32,767 bases of DNA from Flammeovirgaceae bacterium UBA976. GTDB taxonomy: Bacteria > Bacteroidota > Bacteroidia > Cytophagales > Cyclobacteriaceae. Below, in pieces: positions 8,157-15,894 of the stretch. Position numbers and translations under genes: made by a program. The notes beneath the pieces are model-generated. The model searched no databases. It was given only the letters and a program-made list of their open reading frames with translations, and had not been told where the DNA came from. The stretch's first letter is position 1, and each line of letters begins with the position of its first letter. Location: contig DBBU01000023.1 of assembly GCA_002292365.1 (NCBI GenBank), positions 1 through 32,767 on the forward strand. The letters run 5' to 3'.

Positions 8157-8700
8157 CTATATTTGTGTAACAATCTTTGAAACGGATATTTTATTTAATG
8201 AAATTTCCTTGGCTGACAAATCTTTTAATTCATGAGGGAAAACCAACCAATTATGCGTTGTTCTCAAATAAAAATCAGGTTGAATAGATGAGAAATTTCG
8301 TGTAGGCTTGTGCCAAGGGTAGGCAATCTTACATCTTTGTGGCGGTAAATAGATATTTTTATTTGCTAATTCTCTTAACAATGCAGTGAGACTGTGTCCT
8401 GTAGCCAATACATCATCGATAATGACTATTTTTTCACCAAATTTGATAGTGTCAAGAAGGACTGACAATCCTTTAACACGGATTTGCTTTTTTTGCTGAT
8501 CTATATCGGTATAGGATGATATTTTGACAGGATGGTGATGACTTTCAACCCCCAGGGGATCAAAACATTCATTGTTAGCGATAGGGCTCCCTCCTCGCTA
8601 AACACCTGTGATATGACCTAGAAGATAGCCAAATCATTTTTTTTGCCGGCAGTAAGGAATCTTGCAATAGGTCCTCAGCCGAAACATAATACTTACTCAT
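8157..8700 (-). pseudogene. Purine-type phosphoribosyltransferase, broken
   Basis: From ATG 8700 the frame reads MSKYYVSAEDLLQDS, typical of xanthine/hypoxanthine phosphoribosyltransferases, then diverges at a long A-run (T-run on the + strand near 8637-8644). A second frame supplies FGYLLGHITGV, a stop TAG at 8598-8600 where the family has Trp or Tyr, and RGGSPIA. It continues as DIDQQKKQIRVKGLS and the intact PRPP-binding loop IVIIDDVLATGHSL, then PDFYLRTTHNWLVFPHEL. One frameshift and one nonsense codon remove the N-terminal third. The longest intact part (8157-8468) retains the PRPP loop but not the upstream phosphate-binding half. It lies 41 bases after the dehydratase on the same strand. 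Confidence 0.85.
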
Positions 8701-8741
8701 AACGGAGAATTCAGTAGTGAGATCGGGTTCATTATTGACTG

Positions 8742-9689
8742 TCACAGTAAGGATTTTAATTTATCGGTAGTTATGTTACCTCCACAAATGATGATGACTA
8801 CCGTTTGATTTTCCAATTGAGCGGCTCTTTTGAAGAAGGTTGCTAAGGCCACTCCAGCGGCACCTTCAATAATTTTATGGTGCTTATCTACCATATACTT
8901 TATGGCTAGTCCGATTTCACTTTCTGAAGTGAGTTCATAATCATGGATTAATTTTCTACAGATATCAAAAGTGATGGCGTCAGATTCCAATCCTCCAGCT
9001 GATCCATCTGAGAGTGTTGGTAAAGGAGTTTCCATAAAAACGACTTCGCCTTTTTTAACGCTGAGATACATTTCTGGGGAGTTCTCAGGCAGACATCCGA
9101 TAATTTTAGTTTTGGGACTCGCCTGATGTAACCAAGTGGCCACACCGGACATCATGCCACCACCACCAATACAGCCAAGTACAGCATCAATAGAAGCCAA
9201 TTGAGAAGTCATTTCTAAGGCCAAGGTCCCTTGGCCAGCAATAACCTCGGAATCATTGTAGGGAGAGATCCAGGTTTGCCCAGAAGCTCTTGCAAATTTC
9301 ATGGCGTATAATTCTGTTTTCAGTGCATCTGTACCATGAAATTTCAGTCCAACTTTGTAGGCTTTTAATGCTTCAACTTTAGATGCTTCGGCATTCGTGG
9401 GTAAAAAAATAGTACCCTTAGCATTTGCTATTTCAAGGGCTCGAGCGAATCCTTGCGCATGGTTTCCCGTTGAGGCAGTGATCAATCCTTTGGCTTTATC
9501 GGATGAAGAAAGGCTTAATATTTTATTCAATGCACCTCTTGCCTTAAAAGATCCTGTATATTGTTCACTTTCTAGTTTAAGATAGACCTGACCCTTGTTC
9601 AGTACACTTAAATATTTCGAATAGAACAGAGGCGTTTGGAGCACTTGACCCGATATCCGTGTAGCGGCTTTTTTGATGTCAATTTGCAT
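8742..9689 (-). CDS. PLP-dependent threonine dehydratase / serine racemase-type enzyme
   Basis: This fold-type II PLP enzyme has the Schiff-base lysine at Lys49 in SFKARGA. The substrate loop is STGNHAQG (73-80) and the phosphate-binding glycine loop is GGGG (175-178). At 315 residues it lacks the C-terminal ACT regulatory domain of biosynthetic IlvA. It therefore resembles the catabolic threonine deaminases, serine racemases and threo-3-hydroxyaspartate dehydratases of similar length. The C-terminal stretch IIEGAAGVALATFF is typical of that group. Expected reactions are deamination of Thr or Ser, or Ser racemisation; these cannot be separated from sequence alone. Downstream lies the dead phosphoribosyltransferase. 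The upstream 220-base intergenic region is shared with the divergent AlkB gene. Confidence 0.88.
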   Translation of the reverse strand: MQIDIKKAATRISGQVLQTPLFYSKYLSVLNKGQVYLKLESEQYTGSFKARGALNKILSLSSSDKAKGLITASTGNHAQGFARALEIANAKGTIFLPTNAEASKVEALKAYKVGLKFHGTDALKTELYAMKFARASGQTWISPYNDSEVIAGQGTLALEMTSQLASIDAVLGCIGGGGMMSGVATWLHQASPKTKIIGCLPENSPEMYLSVKKGEVVFMETPLPTLSDGSAGGLESDAITFDICRKLIHDYELTSESEIGLAIKYMVDKHHKIIEGAAGVALATFFKRAAQLENQTVVIIICGGNITTDKLKSLL

Positions 9690-9835
9690 AAACTAATATT
9701 GCTCAAAAAAACCATTAAAAAAAGTATATCATTTTATTTATAAAGAAGTGGAGCTCACTTTCATGACAAAAGCTCTAAATATACTTTCGTTCTAACGTTA
9801 AAGTGGATAAAAATGGCCATGAAAGGGCATAAGGT

Positions 9836-9866
9836 TTTGCAAGGTTGTGTTTGGTAACTATGTTTG
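9836..9866 (+). promoter_or_regulatory. Bacteroidota-type promoter for alkB
   Basis: TTTG at 9836-9839, a 19-base spacer, then TATGTTTG at 9859-9866 match the phylum's -33 and -7 elements (TTTG, TAnnTTTG) at their usual spacing. The candidate start codon ATG 9860 lies inside the -7 box, so translation must begin further on, at 9911. Confidence 0.8.
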
Positions 9867-9910
9867 TTGTTAGGCAAGACGTTTACGATGCTTTTAAAAT
9901 ATTTAAATCT

Positions 9911-10534
9911 ATGGAACTTTTTGCTATTGATAGTCAACAAAACCAATTGCCTTACGATGGCTGTGCGTATTATTACGGTCCTATAATAGACCCTAGAGCA
10001 ACTACCAGTTATTACGATATTCTGAGGTCTGAAATTGATTGGAAAAATGATGAAGCTATTATTTTTGGTAAACGCATCATTACCAAACGAAAAGTAGCTT
10101 GGTATGGAGATGTACCGTATGCTTATACCTACTCAAAAGTAACCAAGTATGCATTGCCTTGGACCCCTACCCTTGAAGCGATCAAAGTCCTTGCTGAAGA
10201 AAAAGCAAAGGTTAAATTCAATTCATGTCTACTCAATCTTTACCATACTGGGACAGAAGGTATGGCATGGCACAGTGATGGAGAGAAAGAGCTGGTTAAG
10301 CACGGAGTCATTGCCTCGATGAGTTTTGGTGCAGAACGTAAGTTTGCTTTCAAGCATATTCGGACCAAAGAAGCGGTCTCTATTTTCCTTCAATCTGGAA
10401 GTCTGTTGACGATGCAGGATCAGACCCAAGATCATTGGCAGCATCGCTTACCCCCAACTAAAAAAGTGATAACGCCTCGTATCAATTTGACGTTCCGGCA
10501 GATGAGAGCTCAGGCACCTGTTTTGAACAATTGA
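9911..10534 (+). CDS. alkB: AlkB-like DNA alkylation repair dioxygenase
   Basis: This Fe(II)/2-oxoglutarate-dependent dioxygenase directly reverses alkyl lesions such as 1-methyladenine and 3-methylcytosine. Iron ligands are His121 and Asp123 in WHSDGE and His178 in WQHRLPP. The 2-oxoglutarate-binding arginines are Arg190 and Arg196 in TPRINLTFR. The specificity loop KVAWYGD and the stretch FNSCLLNLYH are typical of the roughly 200-residue group found in Bacteroidota (the ABH2/ABH3-like branch). I chose ATG 9911 (207 residues): it gives the family length and start (MELF), and a promoter overlies the earlier ATG at 9860. It is transcribed alone. No SOS or Ada operator was recognised. Confidence 0.93.
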   Translation: MELFAIDSQQNQLPYDGCAYYYGPIIDPRATTSYYDILRSEIDWKNDEAIIFGKRIITKRKVAWYGDVPYAYTYSKVTKYALPWTPTLEAIKVLAEEKAKVKFNSCLLNLYHTGTEGMAWHSDGEKELVKHGVIASMSFGAERKFAFKHIRTKEAVSIFLQSGSLLTMQDQTQDHWQHRLPPTKKVITPRINLTFRQMRAQAPVLNN

Positions 10535-10823
10535 TCTGATGATCTCTAATGTATAAATAAATTTTACACCAAAATAACTCAGAGCCTGATGAAGTTCCAT
10601 GGGGAAGGTTAAAAAACTTATTTGATAGATTTCTACAATCAAATGGAGATATTCGAGAGATCTTCATCTACCTTGATTTATTGGAATTTATAAAATAGGT
10701 TAGGCTGCAGAGTATGAAAACATATGTTTAGAATCTTCCAGTGAGCAATCTTATTAATAAACCATTCATATAATTTAAAAGTCTAAAAAAAGTCGGTGAC
10801 CATGTCTGATAAGTCTTCATGAT
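10535..10823. other. Intergenic stretch without recognisable gene
   Basis: About 290 bases between alkB and the promoter of the M28 peptidase. No clear hairpin terminator follows alkB and no open frame here has protein-like composition. Reverse-strand open frames overlapping the alkB end are shadows. Confidence 0.5.
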
Positions 10824-10831
10824 TATCTTTG
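10824..10831 (+). promoter_or_regulatory. -7 element of the M28 peptidase gene
   Basis: TATCTTTG matches TAnnTTTG exactly and lies 19 bases before the ATG at 10851. The -33 side is weak, with no TTG at the ideal distance. Confidence 0.55.
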
Positions 10832-10850
10832 AAGAGAAAAATTTTATATT

Positions 10851-12302
10851 ATGAAGAACTATATAATTCTTGGAGGTCTTGTCATTTTCTCGTTGACCGC
10901 TTGCTCACCCACCCAAGAGACGCGTATTCAAACTTTTCAGCGCATAGATACAGAAGTAAAAGCCAATGCTCAGGCTTATGCTACATTAGGAGAAGCTACG
11001 TCGACCATTGGTCATCGTTTGACAGGTTCCATTAATGGAGCGCTGGCAGAAGCTTATATGTATGAAAAATTCAGATCTTACGGCTTTGAAGATGTAGCCT
11101 ATCAGCCTTTCGAGGTGGAAGCCTGGTCACGAGGAGATGTATCATTGAGTCTTGACGAAGTCATTACACCTGTGGTTACTTTAGGACACTCCCCCGTGGT
11201 GTCCAGCGTGTCGGGTCAGGTAGTAGATATGGGCAATGGATTAGTAATGGATTATCTGGCCTCTCCAGAGGCTGTGAAAGATAAAATTGCCCTTGTTTAT
11301 ATATCCATCTTGCCAGACAGTGACCCCGACTTAAATAATCTTCACAGAAGTGAAAAAACTGCATTGGCCATTCAATATGGTGCGACGGGAGTTATTCTAA
11401 TTAATCAAGTAGCTGGTGGCGTTTTACTTACGGGTACTGCTTCGGTAACGGGGGAAATGTTGGATATACCTGCAGTATGCATAGGTAAAGAAGATGGATT
11501 TGCGCTTAAAGAGAAGCTCAAAGCACGAGCGGTCACGGCCAGAATTGAGATGACCAATAATATTGATTTGATCAATGCGCGAAATGTGGTGGCTACCTTG
11601 AGGGGATCGACATTACCTGACGAAATCATTGTATTGGGGGGCCACTTAGATTCTTGGGATTTAGCGACAGGAGCCATCGATAATGGGATTGGTTCCTTTG
11701 CTGTTTTGGATATTGCTAGGGCTTTTATGGCCAATGGACTGCAACCCAAACGGACCCTAAAATTTGTGCTGTTCATGGGAGAGGAACAGGGATTATTTGG
11801 TTCGCGATATATGGTAGATTTGTTCAGTCAAGCAGGTGCAATGGATCAAATCAAATATATGTTTAACCTAGATATGTCGGGGAATCCGAAAGGCATCAAT
11901 GCGGGTGGAAAAATCGCTGATATGAATTTTTTTACGGAGTTGAATATGGAGTTAAAGCAAATTGATACCGCCTATGATGGAAGCTTTTCAAACCGTTCAG
12001 GATTACATAGTGACCATCAGATGTTTATGTTAGAAGGTGTGCCGATTCTAGGTGTGATCTCTGATTTAGATCCGTCCATTTATGATTGTTATCACTCTGA
12101 TTGTGACAATTTTGATCTGGTTAATGAGTCTCACATCACCAATACTTCCCGATTTGGAACCATGATGTTATACGCTTTGTCCGATGCGGACAAATTACCT
12201 GCCATGAAGATGGACAGTGAAACTACCAGACAGTTAATGATAGATAATAACTTAAAAGAAAAATTAATGATTAGTGGTGATTGGCGTTGGGACACGGAAT
12301 AA
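10851..12302 (+). CDS. M28-family metallopeptidase lipoprotein with PA domain
   Basis: A lipoprotein signal ends at Cys18 (SLTAC), so the enzyme is anchored in the envelope. A protease-associated (PA) domain spans about residues 120-235. The M28 catalytic domain follows from about 243. Its two-zinc site is complete: His265 and Asp267 in GGHLDSWD, Asp277 in GAIDNGIGS, the Glu311-Glu312 pair in MGEEQG, Asp341 in NLDMSG and His415 in YHSDCD. The family includes aminopeptidases and glutamate-carboxypeptidase-II-like enzymes (PGCP). The PA-M28 arrangement without transmembrane helix resembles PGCP-type dipeptidases, so release of amino acids from short peptides is likely. It is monocistronic and converges on the next gene with a 10-base gap. 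Confidence 0.94.
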   Translation: MKNYIILGGLVIFSLTACSPTQETRIQTFQRIDTEVKANAQAYATLGEATSTIGHRLTGSINGALAEAYMYEKFRSYGFEDVAYQPFEVEAWSRGDVSLSLDEVITPVVTLGHSPVVSSVSGQVVDMGNGLVMDYLASPEAVKDKIALVYISILPDSDPDLNNLHRSEKTALAIQYGATGVILINQVAGGVLLTGTASVTGEMLDIPAVCIGKEDGFALKEKLKARAVTARIEMTNNIDLINARNVVATLRGSTLPDEIIVLGGHLDSWDLATGAIDNGIGSFAVLDIARAFMANGLQPKRTLKFVLFMGEEQGLFGSRYMVDLFSQAGAMDQIKYMFNLDMSGNPKGINAGGKIADMNFFTELNMELKQIDTAYDGSFSNRSGLHSDHQMFMLEGVPILGVISDLDPSIYDCYHSDCDNFDLVNESHITNTSRFGTMMLYALSDADKLPAMKMDSETTRQLMIDNNLKEKLMISGDWRWDTE

Positions 12303-12312
12303 TTCGTCCCAT

Positions 12313-12831
12313 TTAGTTAGCTTCTTTAGGAGGGGGATAATCCTCAATGGATCGGGGGGTGTAATAGAATTTAGGTCTCAATCGAGCCGAATTGAGATCC
12401 CTCCAATTTTTGATATCTAAAGTAAATCCCATGATCGCACAGGTAGGTAAATTATCTATACCATTTATATGAAAGTAATTGATCAATGAAGTCAATCCTG
12501 GATTATGACCAAAAATGGCTAAAATATCAGTTTCACCAGTGCCTCTGATAATGTCTAACAATGTTCGTTGATCTGCATGATAAAGGGCATCATTCAATGT
12601 AAGCATATTTTCGTCGATGCCCCATGCATCCGTCACGAATAAGGCTGTATAAAACGCCCTGCTGGCTGTACTAGTAATGATTTGATTGGGCGGTTTTACA
12701 TGTTTAGCCAGGTGTTTGCTCATCTTTAGGACTTGTTTCCGTCCTCTACTTCCTAGGGGTCGATCGTGATCTTTGAGCATATTGAAATGCCATGAAGATT
12801 TAGCATGCCTAACGATGTAGAGTGTTTTCAT
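12313..12831 (-). CDS. SixA-like histidine phosphatase
   Basis: This is a member of the histidine phosphatase (phosphoglycerate mutase-like) superfamily. The phospho-accepting motif is Arg8-His9 in VRHAKSSW. The second half carries Arg58 in TSTASRAFYTA and His109 in FGHNPGL. The length (172 residues) and the 'RHAKSSW' opening put it near SixA, which in E. coli dephosphorylates the HPt domain of ArcB or the nitrogen phosphotransferase protein NPr. Which substrate applies here is not visible. No phosphorelay gene adjoins it. It is transcribed toward the M28 peptidase, from which it is separated by 10 bases. Confidence 0.9.
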   Translation of the reverse strand: MKTLYIVRHAKSSWHFNMLKDHDRPLGSRGRKQVLKMSKHLAKHVKPPNQIITSTASRAFYTALFVTDAWGIDENMLTLNDALYHADQRTLLDIIRGTGETDILAIFGHNPGLTSLINYFHINGIDNLPTCAIMGFTLDIKNWRDLNSARLRPKFYYTPRSIEDYPPPKEAN

Positions 12832-12899
12832 GAATTAAATTTCATTAAAACCCATTTTACAAATTAGGTATCTGTAATTAACAGGTCTCGTAAGAAACC

Positions 12900-12937
12900 A
12901 AAAAAACCTGAAATGATCATTCATCTCAGATTTTTTA
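12900..12937 (-). terminator. Probable terminator of the 13420 lipoprotein gene
   Basis: On the minus strand, CTGAGATGA and TCATTTCAG form an interrupted stem around a short ATGA/TCAT core. It is flanked by A-run and followed by seven T residues, 13 bases after the stop of the lipoprotein gene. The stem has mismatches. Confidence 0.6.
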
Positions 12938-12949
12938 GAGCGAATTTTA

Positions 12950-13420
12950 TTATAGCTTGGTGAATTCTTGGAGAACAGTATCCTCTTCGGTGTACAAGCT
13001 ACCTTTTAATAAAGTTTCACTGACATCATCAATTTTAAAATCCCAATCATAACTGTCTCCGAATCCACTCGTCCAGCCGATAGAGATAGTTTCGTCTGCT
13101 GAATCAAACTCCCAAGTACCTTCATATAAATCATTGACAGGATTGGATGGATCATCGGAATATGAAAAAACTTGTCTGATTTCAAAATCTCCACCACACT
13201 CAAATTTATAAACTAGCGCATAGGTATACTCTTCTCCAATATCATTGGTCTCTATCTTTCCTTTAATTGTTACACCATCTTCTTTTAACAGTTGCCAACT
13301 GCCTCCTAAAAGTGCTTCATCACCTGTACAATCAGGTGTCGTCTCATCTTCTCCACAGCCTAACAAGAAGAGAGTGGTTACTGCAGTTGCAGGCGCTAAA
13401 TATTTGAGATTATGCTTCAT
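12950..13420 (-). CDS. Lipocalin-like small lipoprotein
   Basis: Residues 1-22 are a lipoprotein signal with lipobox LFLLGC (Cys22), so the protein is lipid-anchored. The rest is acidic and beta-rich. It begins LLGGSWQLLKEDG, later has YEGTWEFDSADETISIGW and KIDDVSETLLKGSLY. This pattern (Gly-x-Trp strand, then 'GTWEFD...I.I', then 'I..ls...L') is that of the lipocalin-like domain common in Bacteroidota lipoproteins. Two cysteines (in TPDCTGDE and FECGGD) could form a disulfide. Ligand and role are unknown. It lies 34 bases downstream of the TIGR03032 gene, so it may be the last gene of that operon. Confidence 0.78.
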   Translation of the reverse strand: MKHNLKYLAPATAVTTLFLLGCGEDETTPDCTGDEALLGGSWQLLKEDGVTIKGKIETNDIGEEYTYALVYKFECGGDFEIRQVFSYSDDPSNPVNDLYEGTWEFDSADETISIGWTSGFGDSYDWDFKIDDVSETLLKGSLYTEEDTVLQEFTKL

Positions 13421-13454
13421 TTCTATTTAGTTTTAATGTTTGGTGATCACAAAT

Positions 13455-14528
13455 TTATAATTTTTTCTGCTTTATCCAAAAATTCAGATTGGGATCGGCC
13501 ATGATGCATTTATCATGATATTCGTCACTCTCAACCAAAATACCTGGAACTTGAACATCGAATAACAATTTTAAGGAAAATATTTCTCTAATATTATCTG
13601 TATAAGATATACCTCCCATAGGTTTTCCCGTAGTACGGTTAAGAATATAAATACCACAATAACTGTCCTCTGCAGAAAAAGGTAGCCTTTTAAAGGTCGT
13701 CGTCTCTTCTCTCAATTTAGAAGTACCTACTATTAAAAAGTCATCATGAACCACCATTCCTCTTAGAAAACTATCTACTTTGGAAATAAGAGTCACTTTT
13801 TCAGTCTTCAAATCATAACACTTGATTTCACCTGTTCCGGAAAGGAGAAAATAAATTTTGTCATCAAAATATACTGGTGAATGCGGCATAGGCAATTGAT
13901 CTAGTAAAATTTTTCCAGTCTCTACTTCTACTAGTAAACCGGTTTCTTTGGGTGTTTTTTTCCATCCAAAATAGGTATTTGTGGTATCAAACATTGTGAC
14001 AAAAGCAGGTTTCCCATTTTTCATGGCCATACCATTTAAATGACACCTGTCCTCTGGTAAAACCTCAGTAATAAAATTGGGTTTCCAATACATTTCAAAA
14101 TGTCTGTCAGCACTGACTATACTGATACAGGAAAACATGGTATTGATGAAATACAGTTCATCGTTCGTTCCAAACTCAATTTCATGGGTATCCAAATAAC
14201 CAGTGTGATATTTCACTTGCGGAATAAAAAGTTGATCATATCTGCTTTTTTTCTCAGGATAAGAAAGAGCTAAAGTTTTATTACTTGCAAAGACATGGAT
14301 AGAAGTTTTACTGGCCACGGCCAGTTTCATCTTACTTTTATCAATGGCAATACCCATAGGCCTTTTCAAGCTTTTAGCATATTTTATGATTGTTTTTCCA
14401 TTTAAGGAACTGATGAAAATCAATTTTCCTGCTTGATAGGTACTGAATACCAGTGTTGCTTTGATTCTCTGCAGGATTTTTGGGAAATTTTCAGAGTAAA
14501 AGAAGAAAGGTTGATCGATATTAGACAT
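13455..14528 (-). CDS. TIGR03032 / DUF4915 family protein
   Basis: The signature strings of this family are all present: STYQAGKL (29-36), RPMG (56-59), DTHEIEFG (113-120), FINTMFSC (127-134), EDRCHLNG (159-166) and MPHSP near 214. It appears to be a beta-propeller-like protein of 357 residues without signal peptide, hence cytosolic. Function of the family is unknown. Members are often found near glycosyltransferases or sulfotransferases, and here the gene starts 31 bases after the stop of a GT9 glycosyltransferase. A role in polysaccharide or glycoconjugate assembly is inference from that neighbourhood only. Confidence 0.9.
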   Translation of the reverse strand: MSNIDQPFFFYSENFPKILQRIKATLVFSTYQAGKLIFISSLNGKTIIKYAKSLKRPMGIAIDKSKMKLAVASKTSIHVFASNKTLALSYPEKKSRYDQLFIPQVKYHTGYLDTHEIEFGTNDELYFINTMFSCISIVSADRHFEMYWKPNFITEVLPEDRCHLNGMAMKNGKPAFVTMFDTTNTYFGWKKTPKETGLLVEVETGKILLDQLPMPHSPVYFDDKIYFLLSGTGEIKCYDLKTEKVTLISKVDSFLRGMVVHDDFLIVGTSKLREETTTFKRLPFSAEDSYCGIYILNRTTGKPMGGISYTDNIREIFSLKLLFDVQVPGILVESDEYHDKCIMADPNLNFWIKQKKL

Positions 14529-14559
14529 TTTTCTTTTGGAAGTTGATTCACGAATTTAT

Positions 14560-15573
14560 TTAAATGGGCAGATAAAAATCAAAGTTCAAATCGTTCATGC
14601 ATTTGAAGTGATTTTTTGGGCATTTTTCAAAACCAATTTTAGAACAAGGTCGACATTTAAGTTGTGTGTTTTCAAAGACGACGAAGGTAGTCCGGTAGGG
14701 ATACATGCCAAACTTTGGTGTGGTATTACCCCAAATAGAAAAGACATGCTTTTTAAAAGCAGCCGCTACATGCATCAGCCCAGTATCATGTGTAAAAACA
14801 AAATTTGCATTTTTAATTAATGAAGCAGATTGATTTAAGTTGAATTTGCCGCAGGCATTGAATATGACCGCTTTTTTTCCTAGGTTCAGCTCGATATCTT
14901 CCTCACTCAGTGTTTGAGCGCTCTTCGTTTCAAAGAATTTATAAATTTGATCACCCATGGATTTGTCGTGCTCATCTCCAAGTAGGATGATGGGTTGGTT
15001 GATGCGATCACACAATTCAATCAAACGGTCAAGCGGCAGTCTTTTGGTGTAGTAGGTGGCTCCAATAACGACAGCGATGTATCCATTTTGATGGGTAACG
15101 GGAAGCCAGTTATTTTGAACTTCATCTTTTTCGGGGATAAAATAATCTAAGCCTAAGGTGTCAGGTTTGATATGCAATGGAGCCAGTGCGGACAGGTATC
15201 GATCTACGATATGTAGATTAGGTAATTTATCAATTTTAAGGGTAGTATACAACCATTTTTTGATATTAAGTTTATCATATTTATAAGCTTTGACTCCCAA
15301 TTTTTTTTGAATTAACCATGTTCTTAAGTTGTGATGCAGGTCAATTATGAGGTCAAATTTTTCTGCTTTTAATTCAGTTATTAGATCACTTTCTTTGTTT
15401 ATCAATTGATGAATTCGATCTATGTATGGATTTTCTTCAAGTAGATTAGTATATCGTTTTTTGGTTGCAAAATGGATTTTCACATCCTCAATTTGTGTTT
15501 TTAATACCCTAATTACAGGAGTGGTTAGGATGATATCACCAATAGAGGAAAACCTAAGAATTAATATTTTCAT
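14560..15573 (-). CDS. Glycosyltransferase family 9 (heptosyltransferase-like)
   Basis: This GT-B transferase acts in lipopolysaccharide core or related glycan assembly at the inner face of the cytoplasmic membrane. The N-terminus MKILILRFSSIGDIILTTPV is the classical GT9 start. The C-terminal donor-binding region has HDTGLMHVAAA and WGNTTPKFGMYPY. The tail has the cysteine pattern CRPCSKIGFEKCPKNHFKCM seen in Bacteroidota heptosyltransferase-like proteins. I chose ATG 15573: the upstream in-frame ATG at 15603 adds ten residues absent from the family, and TATCTTTA (15591-15598, minus strand), an imperfect -7 box, lies between them. It heads a probable operon with the TIGR03032 gene. The sugar donor is not determined. 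Confidence 0.92.
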   Translation of the reverse strand: MKILILRFSSIGDIILTTPVIRVLKTQIEDVKIHFATKKRYTNLLEENPYIDRIHQLINKESDLITELKAEKFDLIIDLHHNLRTWLIQKKLGVKAYKYDKLNIKKWLYTTLKIDKLPNLHIVDRYLSALAPLHIKPDTLGLDYFIPEKDEVQNNWLPVTHQNGYIAVVIGATYYTKRLPLDRLIELCDRINQPIILLGDEHDKSMGDQIYKFFETKSAQTLSEEDIELNLGKKAVIFNACGKFNLNQSASLIKNANFVFTHDTGLMHVAAAFKKHVFSIWGNTTPKFGMYPYRTTFVVFENTQLKCRPCSKIGFEKCPKNHFKCMNDLNFDFYLPI

Positions 15574-15603
15574 AAAATTATTTTGACGGGTAAAGATAGC
15601 CAT

Positions 15604-15807
15604 TTCAAATGCTTTTTTATTTTCTCAGAGTTTAAATAGGTATTCAAAATGAGGATAGACTAACTTTAAATGATTTTTTCATTGCGATGTCACTGCTTAA
15701 AGTTAAACAGTAAGATATCATGGTGTCATCCTAATTTAGTCTTTGATGAAATCTAATAAATACGCAGTGCAAAAGTATTGAGTTTTATATTTATTGATAG
15801 GGTAAAA
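15604..15807. other. Divergent intergenic region
   Basis: About 200 bases between the divergent GT9 gene and the small ORF at 15808. Promoters for both sides must lie here. No exact TAnnTTTG at proper spacing, no hairpin and no repeat was recognised. Confidence 0.4.
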
Positions 15808-15891
15808 ATGATCGAACAGGAGTTCAGACTGCCACTCATGGCCAATGCGATGGTTTTAATAATGGGAGTATGGGTCTATTTAAGCACATAA
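15808..15891 (+). CDS. Possible 27-residue hydrophobic small protein
   Basis: ATG 15808 opens a frame of 27 codons ending TAA 15891, three bases before the ATG of the 513-residue gene. The peptide begins MIEQEFRLP. The remainder is dominated by Met, Val, Leu, Ala and Trp, with a single membrane-helix-like stretch LMANAMVLIMGVWVYL. The short acidic head and hydrophobic helix are those of a small membrane protein, or it may be a leader peptide coupled to the next gene. There is no homology evidence, and an ORF this short can arise by chance. Confidence 0.35.
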   Translation: MIEQEFRLPLMANAMVLIMGVWVYLST

Positions 15892-15894
15892 GAG

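Noticed and set aside
11176..11776. Open frames on the minus strand within the M28 peptidase.
   Set aside because: They are antisense shadows of a well-recognised gene with complete catalytic motifs.
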